Positions 52,695-60,959 of a stretch of 64,000 bases of DNA are shown here, piece by piece (the first letter of the stretch is position 1; each line of letters opens with the position of its first letter). Both the position numbers and the translations under genes were made by a program. Below the pieces are notes generated by a model, which ran no database searches, was not told the origin of the DNA, and was given only the letters and a program-made list of their open reading frames with translations. Source of the stretch: Hyalangium ruber (GTDB lineage: Bacteria > Myxococcota > Myxococcia > Myxococcales > Myxococcaceae); NCBI RefSeq assembly GCF_034259325.1, contig NZ_JAXIVS010000008.1, positions 248,001 through 312,000 on the forward strand, read 5' to 3'.

Positions 52695-54070
52695 CACAGC
52701 GCGCATGCGGCCTCCGCCATCAACGCCTCCACCCGTGCCTGCACCAGCTCCAACTCGCGCAGGACCAGGGTGCGCTCCGCCTCGCGCAACTCCACGGCGC
52801 TCTGCACCAGCTCGAGGCTGGTGCCCACGCCCTCCCGAAATGCCTCTCGGGTGAGGACCTCCGTTTGGGACGCGGCTTCCCGGGAGCGCTCCGCCGCCCG
52901 CCGCAAGGCCTCCGCCAGCGCCACGCCCCGGCGCGCCTGGGACAGCTCCAGCTCCAGCGCCCGCCGCACGGACTCGAGGCGCTGCTCGGCCAGGGAGAGG
53001 TTTGCCCGCTCCGCGCGCACCGTAGCCCCGCGTGCCCCGCCATCCCAGAGCGGGAGTTCCAGGAGCGCGACGATGTTCCACGAGTTCACGCGCGCGAAGC
53101 CCGGATCCACGGTGATGGCCGTCACCGTGCTCTGCAGCCCGAGCGCGGGGACGAATTCGGTGCGCGCGCCACCCACCGAGCTCTCGGCGGCTTGCACCTC
53201 CTGCTGTGCGGCCACGAGGTCCGAGCGGGGCGTGCCCCAGAGGGGATGGCACAGCGTGGCGAGGCTGTCTCGCAGCCCCTCCAGACGGAAGCCCGAAGCG
53301 AGCCCCACTTCGGTGTTGGCACCGAGCGCCAGCCCCAGCCCCTCGCGCGCGCGGCGCAAGGACTCCACGCTGGAGAGCAGCTCGGCGTGGGTGACCTCCA
53401 GATCCCTGGCGGTCCGGAGCGTGTCCAGCTTGCGGCCGACGCCCAGCCGCTCGGACTCCAGGGTGAGCTGGTGTCGCGCCTGGGCCAGCGCGAGCGCCGC
53501 GCGGTTGATCTCCACGGCCCGCTCGGCGGAGACGATCGCCACCAGGCTTCGAGCGAACTCGCGCAGCACCCGCCGCCAGGTGTCTTGAGCCGAGGCCTCG
53601 GCCGCGCGCTCACGAGAGCGGGCGGCGGACAGCCGGTACCAGGCTGGCACATCAATCACCGACTGGGTGGCGCTGGCGCGCAGGGAGAGCAGGGGAGAGG
53701 TGGGCCTGGGGCCCTCATCGTCACCCCCCACGGGGATGGAACCCCCACCATCCACGGTGAGCGAGCCTTGCCCCGCGAGGCGCTCTTGCGCCGAGGCCGT
53801 GGCACTCACGTTCGGTAACAGCGGCGAGAGCGCCAGCCGCGCCTGGGCTCCGGCCAGCTCGAGCTGGCTGAGCGCGAGCAGCACCTCCACCGAGCGTGCC
53901 CGGAGCCGTGCCAGGGCCTCCTCCCAGGTGGTGAGCACCACTTGGGGCGCGGGCGGCGTCATCAACTCCAGGGCGGGCTCGTGCGCGTCTGCCGCAGCGG
54001 GACTCGCGCTCGCTTCGAGCGAGGGAGGTGCTGCGGCGAGCAGGAGGAGGAGGACTGGGAGCGTATGCAC
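52694..54070 (-). CDS. TolC-family outer membrane channel (second system)
   Basis: A 458-residue TolC/NodT-type channel with a signal peptide and the usual repeated helical hairpins (WEEALARLRARSVEVLLALSQ; RSDLVAAQQEVQAAESSVGG). The only suitable start for the signal is GTG 54070 (VHTLPVLLLLLAAAP); no ATG lies near. It is the first gene of the minus-strand efflux operon and its stop overlaps the adaptor start. A 237-base gap upstream separates it from the divergent Cys-rich lipoprotein gene and should hold both promoters, but no clear elements are seen. Confidence 0.9.
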   Translation of the reverse strand: MHTLPVLLLLLAAAPPSLEASASPAAADAHEPALELMTPPAPQVVLTTWEEALARLRARSVEVLLALSQLELAGAQARLALSPLLPNVSATASAQERLAGQGSLTVDGGGSIPVGGDDEGPRPTSPLLSLRASATQSVIDVPAWYRLSAARSRERAAEASAQDTWRRVLREFARSLVAIVSAERAVEINRAALALAQARHQLTLESERLGVGRKLDTLRTARDLEVTHAELLSSVESLRRAREGLGLALGANTEVGLASGFRLEGLRDSLATLCHPLWGTPRSDLVAAQQEVQAAESSVGGARTEFVPALGLQSTVTAITVDPGFARVNSWNIVALLELPLWDGGARGATVRAERANLSLAEQRLESVRRALELELSQARRGVALAEALRRAAERSREAASQTEVLTREAFREGVGTSLELVQSAVELREAERTLVLRELELVQARVEALMAEAACAL

Positions 54071-54307
54071 GGGCGGTACAGCTTCGGATAGGGCGCCCCG
54101 AGGACTCCGACACGGCGGATTCCGCGCGAAGACGTGTCCGCGTGCGCTATCCGACGCTTGGATTGGCCGCTGGCGTACGGAAGGGACGCCGGAGCCAGGG
54201 TGCTGACCGCTCTGTCCGGCCCAGAATTTTCGGATTGACCTTGGCTGGTGGGTTTTCCCATTATCTCGACGTTTAAGAAATCCCCCGACCCCCGAAGCGA
54301 GAGTGCG

Positions 54308-55054
54308 ATGAAGAGGCTCGTCCTGTGCGCAGTGATGGTAGCGATGGCGGTGGGCTGTTCGAGCGAGCCCGCGGAGCAGGTGAACGAGGCGGAAGGCTTC
54401 ACACTCCACCAGCACGACGCGACCACGCTCGAGGCGACCTACCGTTCGGGCGGCGAGTCCGTCCACGCGCTGGTGACCGAGGTCGCCCCCAACGTGGTGG
54501 AGGTGACCTACGACTTCGGGGATCCGGTCATTGGCTTTCGCGTCGACTACAACCAGGGCGTGGGCAACTTCACGCCGAGTGGCAAGGCGCTGGATGCGGC
54601 GCAGGCGCGACTGATCGATCCGCTGTTCGCGGAGATCTCGAAGGTGGTGCCGCAGGAGGACACGCAGCGCACGCGCATCGAGGACGTGGCGGTGCGGCAG
54701 ACGAGCTTCCTGCAGATCGTCCCGGTGGGCGAGCTGCTCACGCCGTACTCGTACGTCTCGGAGCGCGGCTGGGTGCATATCTCCTGCACGTGCGGCAACC
54801 AGTACATCGGCTCTGGCTACTATCGCCAGGCGGGCCGGGGCTGTGGTTGCAATGGAGGCTCGGGCAATGGCTGCAAGGGCCGCTGCGGTCAGGGCTGCGG
54901 CATCACCAGCACCCCGGCGTGCGTGGGCACGACGGCGTACACGCAGGACTGCGCCAAGCACGACTACGGCCTCGGGAGCTTCGCCGCGGCCTCGGATGAC
55001 TACTCGTTCGCGGGCAACAACTGCAGCTGCAGTGGGGTTGGCACCTGCTCCTGA
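54308..55054 (+). CDS. Cys-rich lipoprotein with phospholipase A2-like CxxHD motif
   Basis: A 248-residue lipoprotein with signal ending AMAVGC. The first 150 residues resemble secreted proteins of unknown role. The last 90 residues hold many Cys: CTCGNQY, GCGCNGG, CKGRCGQGC and CAKHDYGLG, ending NCSCSG. The pair GRCGQGCG and CAKHD recalls the calcium loop and catalytic His-Asp of secreted phospholipase A2 folds, with disulfides holding a small domain. If so it could hydrolyse phospholipids of prey. The resemblance is short and unproven. It is followed by a MORN-type lipoprotein whose start appears to overlap its stop. Confidence 0.8.
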   Translation: MKRLVLCAVMVAMAVGCSSEPAEQVNEAEGFTLHQHDATTLEATYRSGGESVHALVTEVAPNVVEVTYDFGDPVIGFRVDYNQGVGNFTPSGKALDAAQARLIDPLFAEISKVVPQEDTQRTRIEDVAVRQTSFLQIVPVGELLTPYSYVSERGWVHISCTCGNQYIGSGYYRQAGRGCGCNGGSGNGCKGRCGQGCGITSTPACVGTTAYTQDCAKHDYGLGSFAAASDDYSFAGNNCSCSGVGTCS

Positions 55055-55647
55055 CACCTCTTCGCAACGCGCTCGTCGCGCTCGCCATCTTTGCGGGCGC
55101 GGCGCTCGGGTGCAGTCGGGCTTCCAGCGGGTGTCCCGAGGGGACGCGGCTGCAAGGCCGCGCGCCACCAGAGGGGACGCTGCAATGGTGCGCGAAGCCT
55201 GACGGCCAGAAGCACGGCCGCTGGGTGGAGTGGCACTCCAATGGCAGGGTGAAGATGGAAGGGGCCTACGTCGACGGCAAGATGGAAGGCCGCTGGGTGA
55301 GCTCCTTCGACACTGGCGTGAAGCAGTGGGAGGGCGAGTACCGGGGCGGCCTCAAGCAAGGCCTGTGGACCCTCTACTACGAGGAAGGACAGAAGAACCG
55401 CGAGGAGGTCCACGCCGCCGGTGCGAGCGAGGTGCAGTGGACCGCGTGGCGCTCCGACGGGAAGAAGTGGGCCGAAGGGACGCTGCTCGAGCACCGTGCG
55501 CAGGGCCCCTACTCTGAATGGCACCCGAACGGGACGCTCGCCGTGCAGGGCCACTACGCGAATGGCGAGAAGGCCGGCGATTGGAAGTACTGGGACATCG
55601 AGGGCAAGCCATCGGCGGGCCCGCAGGGTGACTTCTCGAGGGACTGA
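55051..55647 (+). CDS. MORN-type repeat lipoprotein, probable CTG start
   Basis: A lipoprotein with YwqK-type MORN_2 repeats: units of the pattern GxWxxYxxxGxxxxEGxYxxGxxxG run through its length (HGRWVEWHSNGRVKMEGAY, WTLYYEEGQ, GPYSEWHPNGTLAVQGHY). The obvious GTG at 55225 would cut off the first repeat. In the same frame upstream the sequence reads LRNALVALAIFAGAALGC, a clear lipoprotein signal, yet no ATG, GTG or TTG is in place. The best start is CTG 55051, which overlaps the stop of the previous gene as CTGA and may rely on coupled translation. This gives 198 residues. Repeats of this type occur in antitoxin-like and envelope proteins; the role is unknown. Confidence 0.6.
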   Translation: MTPLRNALVALAIFAGAALGCSRASSGCPEGTRLQGRAPPEGTLQWCAKPDGQKHGRWVEWHSNGRVKMEGAYVDGKMEGRWVSSFDTGVKQWEGEYRGGLKQGLWTLYYEEGQKNREEVHAAGASEVQWTAWRSDGKKWAEGTLLEHRAQGPYSEWHPNGTLAVQGHYANGEKAGDWKYWDIEGKPSAGPQGDFSRD

Positions 55648-55683
55648 GCCCGTGGTGGATTGCGCGAGCACGGGCGAGCAGAC

Positions 55684-56772
55684 GTGAGGCGCTGGCCTGC
55701 CCTCGTGCTGCTCCTCGTGGCGATGGGCGCGTGCGGCGTATCGCCCGAGCCTGCGCTCACGATGGAGCGGCAAGCCGTGATTGGAGGCGTGCTCGAACTT
55801 GGCTTTCCGGCTGTGGGGGCGATCGTCCCTGTGTCGCCGATCTGCGGCGAGCCGGTCGAGGCTTCGCGGGTCATCTGCACGGGGACGTTGATTGCGCCGC
55901 GAATCGTTCTGACCGCGGCGCATTGCGTGGAGAACGCCGACGCCCCGCAGGTGCTCTCGGTGGTGTTCGCGCCCGAGTCCGCACAGGCAGTTGCCCGCGA
56001 GCGCGTGCGTGCCGTCGAGGGGCGACTGCACCCCGCTTGGCGCGCTGGAGAGAATGACATCGGAGTACTGATTCTCGCGGAGGATGCGCCCGTGGCACCC
56101 GTGCCGTTGGACGGGGCAGCACTGTCGGCGGACATCGTGGGACAGGCCACACGGGTGGTGGGCTTCGGCATCGATGAGCAGGGCAGGACGGGCAGCCGGC
56201 GCAGTGGCACGGCTCGGGTGACAGCGGTCGCTGCGGGGACCTTTTCCCTTGGGGCCGCGCCCGGGATGAGCTGCGGCGGTGACAGTGGGGGACCCGTGTT
56301 CCTCGAAGTCGATGGTGTCGAGCGAATCGTCGGCGTCACTTCGTTCGGAGACCTCGTTTGCACGACGGGCACCAACACGCGTATCGACGTCCATGCGGCG
56401 TTCATTCAGGCGATCCTCGATGAAGTCGCTCAGGCGCCACCCACAAGGCCACCGCTCAATCCATCGGGGGATGCATGTACGGCGCGTTGCGAGGGCCACG
56501 CGGATTGCCCCCTCGGGATGGCGTGTGTCACCCAACCCGAAGGGGAGAAGAGCTGCGCGGTGGCGGGCCTCGAGGCGGGTCGATTCGGAGTGAGCTGCAC
56601 CGGTCCTGACGGAGATCGGCTGTGCGTGAGGGCAGGTGAAGCCTGCCGGCTGTGGCTACCCTGTATCGAGGAAGACGGAGGTGGGTGCTCAGTAACGGGG
56701 GGCAGCAGTGGCGCGATGTTGACGTTCGCCGCGCTGCTCGCGCTGGCAGTAGGCTTGCGCCGCCTCAGGTGA
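55684..56772 (+). CDS. Trypsin-like serine protease with MYXO-CTERM tail
   Basis: A 362-residue secreted protease with a lipoprotein-like signal (LVLLLVAMGAC). The S1 domain starts after a short propeptide at VIGG and has the full triad: His80 (TAAHC), Asp125 (NDIGVL) and Ser201 (CGGDSGGP). A Cys-rich linker follows (CTARCEGHADC, CRLWLPC), then a tail GGCSVTGGSSG, a hydrophobic stretch and GLRRLR, a MYXO-CTERM anchoring signal. The start is GTG 55684, which gives a sound signal peptide. It likely cleaves proteins at the cell surface, perhaps of prey. Confidence 0.9.
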   Translation: MRRWPALVLLLVAMGACGVSPEPALTMERQAVIGGVLELGFPAVGAIVPVSPICGEPVEASRVICTGTLIAPRIVLTAAHCVENADAPQVLSVVFAPESAQAVARERVRAVEGRLHPAWRAGENDIGVLILAEDAPVAPVPLDGAALSADIVGQATRVVGFGIDEQGRTGSRRSGTARVTAVAAGTFSLGAAPGMSCGGDSGGPVFLEVDGVERIVGVTSFGDLVCTTGTNTRIDVHAAFIQAILDEVAQAPPTRPPLNPSGDACTARCEGHADCPLGMACVTQPEGEKSCAVAGLEAGRFGVSCTGPDGDRLCVRAGEACRLWLPCIEEDGGGCSVTGGSSGAMLTFAALLALAVGLRRLR

Positions 56773-56816
56773 CCAGCCCGTTCGGAGGGCGACCGCCATT
56801 CCCAAGCGAGCATTGT

Positions 56817-58100
56817 TCAGGGGAGTTGGTGCTCCAACCGCTGCCACCGCGCCCGGACCCATTGACGCAGGTACTCTACCTCCTCGTCGTGGGTGGTGAA
56901 GTCAGCGCGGCTGTTCCACCGCCAGAAGTCCCGGTAGTCCTGACCCCAACGGGCCTCATCTCGCTGCGCCGCGGGGGCAAGCTCGCGCGCGTATTGGTCG
57001 ATGAGTTCCAACACCGCCTCCGCGGACAGCTCGCCTTGGAGCAAGGCGCGGTAACGCTCACGCATCGGCTCGGCGATGGATGGGTCGGCCAGCATCCTCG
57101 CGAAGAGGAGATTGCGGTCCGCGAAGTCGGAGAAGTTCTCCGGCGCGCTTCGCCGGGTGGTCCAGTCCTGGCCGAAGCTGGTATCGAGATCCCAGGGGAT
57201 GAAGCGCCACGGTCCGTCCGCTCCAGGGGGGCGGTAGTGATAGGCGTTCTTCGCCACCGAGTCGTTCGCGTCGATCAGCGTCGCGAAGATCCACCAGTCC
57301 TCGTAGTCGCGCTCGTCCATCCGCGAGATGCGCTCTTTCCGAAACGTCTCCGCGTCCGCATCGGCCACGAATGCAGTGAACGCGAGGATGCTCGCGTAGG
57401 CCTCGGGCCCGGTCTTGGGCTGGCCTTCCTTCTTCTCGAAGCCGTCCATGGGAGAGGCCTTGAGCGCACCCTCCGCGGTGTGGCGTGAGAAGTTGGCCTC
57501 GGCACCAACGGCCTTGAAGAGGTCCCCTTCCACGTCCAGCCCTTGCGCCGCCAAGAGCTCCCCGTCCACGTGGTCCGCGACCGTGTACAGGCCCCAGTAC
57601 TCCCCATTCAGATAGAGGACCGCGCTCGCGGTCTTCACTTGGAGGTGGTCCGGCGACATGCGATTCCACAGCGAGAAGGCGAGCCGCGACCTCAAATACG
57701 AGTTGTCATTGAAGGGGCTGATCAGCACCAGCTTGCGCCGGTCGGTGAATCCGTCAGCGAGGAGCGGATCATCGAACAGCTCGTGGGGAGGGAAGCTGAG
57801 GGTGTAGCTGTTCTTGGGAAAGGCGCGGGAGGTGTGCCCTCGGATCTTCGCCTCCACCGGATAGCAGCGGCCCCGGTACAGGAGCCGCGCTTGTCGCTCA
57901 CCGTCCTCTTCCGGCAGGGAGGGGGCGAAGAAGAGGTGGAAGATCGGCAGTCCATCTTCCTCGGCGAGGAGGGTGGACCCGAGCTCCTCGCAACCTGGAA
58001 AGGCGTCACCCCGTCCGGTCACGGCATGGCATGCGGCAAGCACCCCGCAGGCCATCCCCATCAGCAGCCAGCTCCCGATGCGCCGGCCCCACCGCCCCAT
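56817..58100 (-). CDS. CotH kinase family lipoprotein
   Basis: A 427-residue protein of the CotH family, atypical kinases first known from Bacillus spores and found in many secreted proteins. A lipoprotein signal ends GVLAAC. Visible motifs: AKIRGHTSRAFPKNSY near the start (Lys region), VLYLNGEYWGLYTVADHVD, and WRFIPWDLDTSFGQDW, which holds the metal-binding Asp residues. It could phosphorylate surface or secreted proteins. It converges with the protease gene and is 72 bases downstream of the PhoX-like gene on the same strand, perhaps in one operon. Confidence 0.88.
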   Translation of the reverse strand: MGRWGRRIGSWLLMGMACGVLAACHAVTGRGDAFPGCEELGSTLLAEEDGLPIFHLFFAPSLPEEDGERQARLLYRGRCYPVEAKIRGHTSRAFPKNSYTLSFPPHELFDDPLLADGFTDRRKLVLISPFNDNSYLRSRLAFSLWNRMSPDHLQVKTASAVLYLNGEYWGLYTVADHVDGELLAAQGLDVEGDLFKAVGAEANFSRHTAEGALKASPMDGFEKKEGQPKTGPEAYASILAFTAFVADADAETFRKERISRMDERDYEDWWIFATLIDANDSVAKNAYHYRPPGADGPWRFIPWDLDTSFGQDWTTRRSAPENFSDFADRNLLFARMLADPSIAEPMRERYRALLQGELSAEAVLELIDQYARELAPAAQRDEARWGQDYRDFWRWNSRADFTTHDEEVEYLRQWVRARWQRLEHQLP

Positions 58101-58172
58101 AGCTCCTCCCGGCTGTGGAATGTAGCCATCGGCGGAAGAGGCGACAGCCCCCCTTTGGGGTCGGCGCGGGCT

Positions 58173-59489
58173 CTACAGTGCCGTACTTGTGTACTCCTGA
58201 AAGGGGCCGGTGATCGCCAGGGTGAGGCCATTGCTCTGCATGTTGACGAACAAAGCGCGCCCATCCGGGGAGAAGCACACGCCCGCGAACTCGCCACTCG
58301 AGCCCAGCGCGTTGCGCGCCAGGTTTCTCACCGTTCCCGAAGGGCTCAGGACTCGCAGGAACTCATCGGGCCAGCGAGGGTTGTCTCCGTCCTCGGCCAT
58401 CACCACACCGCCCCATGGAGCGACGCAGATGTTGTCCGGCATGTCGAGCCGGCCGCGTTCCGCCGCCTGCGCCATCAGCTCCAGCGTACCGCCCTGGGGG
58501 CCCGTGGGCCGGTAGCGCCAGATCTGCCCGCCGGCTTTCGGGCCGCCCGTGGTGGCGCAGAAGAGGACGGCGCCCCCGTGGAAGAAGAGGCCCTCGCCCC
58601 GTCGAAAGAGGGCAGCCCCTTGCTCGGCGCCTTGCTGCCGGAGGGAGTCATCCTCCGCGTTTGGCTTCGGCAGATCCACCCACTCCACCGGGAAGGTGTC
58701 CCCTGTCTTCACCTGCGCGTTCATGTCCCTTCGGAGCTCGGCCTCGATGCGCAGGGCCTGCAGCCGCCCGCGCGACTCCGGGCTCAGGCGAACGCCAGGC
58801 GTCTCGGGTACGAAGCGGTAGAAGCAGCTGTCGTCGCGATCCTCGGTGAGGTACGTGACGAAGGTCTCTGGATCCACCACGGCGGCCTCGTGGTTCATCT
58901 TCCCAAGACAGGGGAGGGGCACCGGGGCCCGAAGGCTGCTGGCGGACGGGTCGCACAGGAAGACGTAGCCATGGCCCGGGGAGAGACTCTCCTCACAGGA
59001 GAGCCAGCCCCAGGGCGAGGTGCCGCCAGCGCAGTTCCGCATACTGCCCGTGAGCACGAGGTTGCTGGAGAGCCGGGTCAAGGTGGAGGCGTCCAAGACC
59101 ACGCGCGTGACTCCTCCCGGGCTGAGGTCCTCCGGACGGTACGCCGGGGATGGCGGCGGCTGTCCCTCGGAGTAGGGGCCCAGCGCGTCCTGCCCGGGCT
59201 CCAGCTCGTGGTTGCGCATCAACACCAGGGTGTTGCTGCCGGGGGGGCCCGCGAAGCAGCCCATGCCATCCGGTTTCCCGGGGACGCGGAAACCGTCATC
59301 CATCGGGTCGCCCTGACGCTCGAGGACGCGGTAGCTGAAGCCTTCGGGCAGGTCCAGGAGGCTCGCGGGGTCCGGCGTGAGTCCTTCGGTGGACTCGGAC
59401 GGGGCGCAGCGGCCCAGCAGGAAGGGGAGCGCGAGGGAGGCGCCTGCGCGCAGCAGCGTGCGGCGGCGCAGGAGGAGGTGGGGATTCAT
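58173..59489 (-). CDS. PhoX-like (DUF839) secreted protein, probable Tat substrate
   Basis: A 438-residue protein with an Arg-rich signal (LLRRRTLLRAGASLALPFLLG) resembling a Tat signal. The mature part shows DUF839/PhoX marks: LDLPEGFSYRVLE, LVLMRNHEL, WGWLSCEES, GKMNHEAAVVDP, and LDMPDNICVAPWGGVVMAEDG. PhoX phosphatases use iron and calcium and act on phosphate esters, but many relatives are untested. ATG 59489 is chosen for the signal; a longer frame upstream is not coding-like. It precedes the CotH gene. Confidence 0.87.
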   Translation of the reverse strand: MNPHLLLRRRTLLRAGASLALPFLLGRCAPSESTEGLTPDPASLLDLPEGFSYRVLERQGDPMDDGFRVPGKPDGMGCFAGPPGSNTLVLMRNHELEPGQDALGPYSEGQPPPSPAYRPEDLSPGGVTRVVLDASTLTRLSSNLVLTGSMRNCAGGTSPWGWLSCEESLSPGHGYVFLCDPSASSLRAPVPLPCLGKMNHEAAVVDPETFVTYLTEDRDDSCFYRFVPETPGVRLSPESRGRLQALRIEAELRRDMNAQVKTGDTFPVEWVDLPKPNAEDDSLRQQGAEQGAALFRRGEGLFFHGGAVLFCATTGGPKAGGQIWRYRPTGPQGGTLELMAQAAERGRLDMPDNICVAPWGGVVMAEDGDNPRWPDEFLRVLSPSGTVRNLARNALGSSGEFAGVCFSPDGRALFVNMQSNGLTLAITGPFQEYTSTAL

Positions 59490-59571
59490 GGCCCGAGAGG
59501 ATCGCCCAGGGCAATGCCGTGGATGAACGAGCGGGCGCTCAGGGGCCTGGAGCCCATCCCGGAAGGCGCCA

Positions 59572-60876
59572 TCAGGGTTCGTAGCTCTCGCCAAAGCGGG
59601 CCTGGAGCGCGGCGCGCCCCTTCTTTCCGATGGGATTGTCCGCGAGGTAGAGGCTGTCGAGCGAACGGAGGTGCTGGGACTCGGCCAGCGCAAGCGCCCC
59701 AGCATCGGTGATGCCGTTCCCCGCAAGGGACAGGGCGGTCAGGTTGTTCAATGCGGAGGACCGGGCGATGGCGATAGCCCCCTCGTCCCCGAGCTGATTG
59801 GCGAAGTCGGGTTCCAAGGTGTTCAGACTCAGGTCTTTCAGGCGGGGTGCGAGCGGAGAAGCCAGCAATGGGGCGAAGGTGGAGGCGGTGAGGCGGTTGT
59901 CGCCAAGCTCGAGGCGCTCCAACTGCACCCAGTGTTGCGCTCGGCTCAGCGCGGTGATGGCCCGCTTGGGATCATCGGGGAAGGCGCCCTCGAGGGAGAG
60001 CGCCTGCAGCGACGCGAGCGAAGGTTCGGTGGCGACGAGCTCCACGCCGCGCTTGCCCAGCTTCTCGTAACAGAGGCCGAGCTCTCGCAGTCCCGCACTG
60101 AAAGGGGCTCGGACCAGATGTGCGGCACCGGTGGCCGTGAGCCCGAGCCCGTTCAGATGGAGTTGGACCAGACTCTTCAGGCCTTCGCACCGCGCGAGCC
60201 GCTCCGCCTGCGCGTCGAAGTCGCCGACGGTCTCGGGGCGGCCGACGGAGGGGTCCAGCCGCAGGCTGCAAAAGTGCCGGAGCCGAGGCCAGTTGAAGAA
60301 GGACTCGGGCAGGGTGAAGGGCGTGTCGAGATCCAGGTCCACGTCGAGGGACAGCCCAAGGAAGGGCTGGATGCCGAAGTCCACCTGGAGTCCCATCGGA
60401 GGAACTTCCGGGTAGCAGGCGGCAATCTCCGCTGCGAGCGCCTCCTTCTCCTCTTCGTGGCTGGCAGGGAGTGGAGCGTCGGGAGGAAGCTGCCACTCGA
60501 GCAGTTCGATCACGAGCAACCGAGTGAGCTGCTCCCAGGGCGCTCCCCGCCCCTGCGAGTAAAGGGCATGGAGCGCTCGGGCGCTCTCCTCTCCGCCCAC
60601 CAGGAAGGCGGCCTCGTGCATTTTCTGGAAGAAGCCCTTGGGGAGCGAGGCGTCGGACATGGTGGGCGCATCATAGGCGGCCATGCTCGGAGACGGGGGC
60701 TTGCCTGGCGGGTCAAGGGAAGCGGTGGGAGCAGGGTGTGCCCACCACGTGGCATTCGAGTAGGGGTCCCAGCACTCCGCGCGATACATCGAGTCACTGC
60801 AGCGGAAGTACTCCGTGTGTTCAGCCGGACCGAAGCCGAACAGATCCTGGACCACCACGCCGTCTACGAAGGTCAC
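59572..60876 (-). CDS. Leucine-rich-repeat protein with unusual N-terminal extension
   Basis: A protein of up to 434 residues. The C-terminal 230 residues hold ribonuclease-inhibitor-like leucine-rich repeats (LVQLHLNGLGLTATGAAHL, LTALSLAGNGITDAGALAL, LDSLYLADNPIG), a protein-binding surface. The middle part is of unknown type. The start is uncertain: GTG 60876 gives an extension with FGFGPAEHTEYFRC and WWAHPAP that has coding-like codon choice but no ribosome-binding site, while ATG 60660 (MSDASL) would give 362 residues. There is no signal peptide in either form. The extension could be a remnant of another gene, as an in-frame stop lies just before it. Confidence 0.7.
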   Translation of the reverse strand: MTFVDGVVVQDLFGFGPAEHTEYFRCSDSMYRAECWDPYSNATWWAHPAPTASLDPPGKPPSPSMAAYDAPTMSDASLPKGFFQKMHEAAFLVGGEESARALHALYSQGRGAPWEQLTRLLVIELLEWQLPPDAPLPASHEEEKEALAAEIAACYPEVPPMGLQVDFGIQPFLGLSLDVDLDLDTPFTLPESFFNWPRLRHFCSLRLDPSVGRPETVGDFDAQAERLARCEGLKSLVQLHLNGLGLTATGAAHLVRAPFSAGLRELGLCYEKLGKRGVELVATEPSLASLQALSLEGAFPDDPKRAITALSRAQHWVQLERLELGDNRLTASTFAPLLASPLAPRLKDLSLNTLEPDFANQLGDEGAIAIARSSALNNLTALSLAGNGITDAGALALAESQHLRSLDSLYLADNPIGKKGRAALQARFGESYEP

Positions 60877-60959
60877 TTTGCGCTGGGAACCTTAGGTGGA
60901 CGCGTCGTAGTTCTTGATCTGCTGGATCGTGGGAGATTACGAATAGAAGCGATCGAGGG

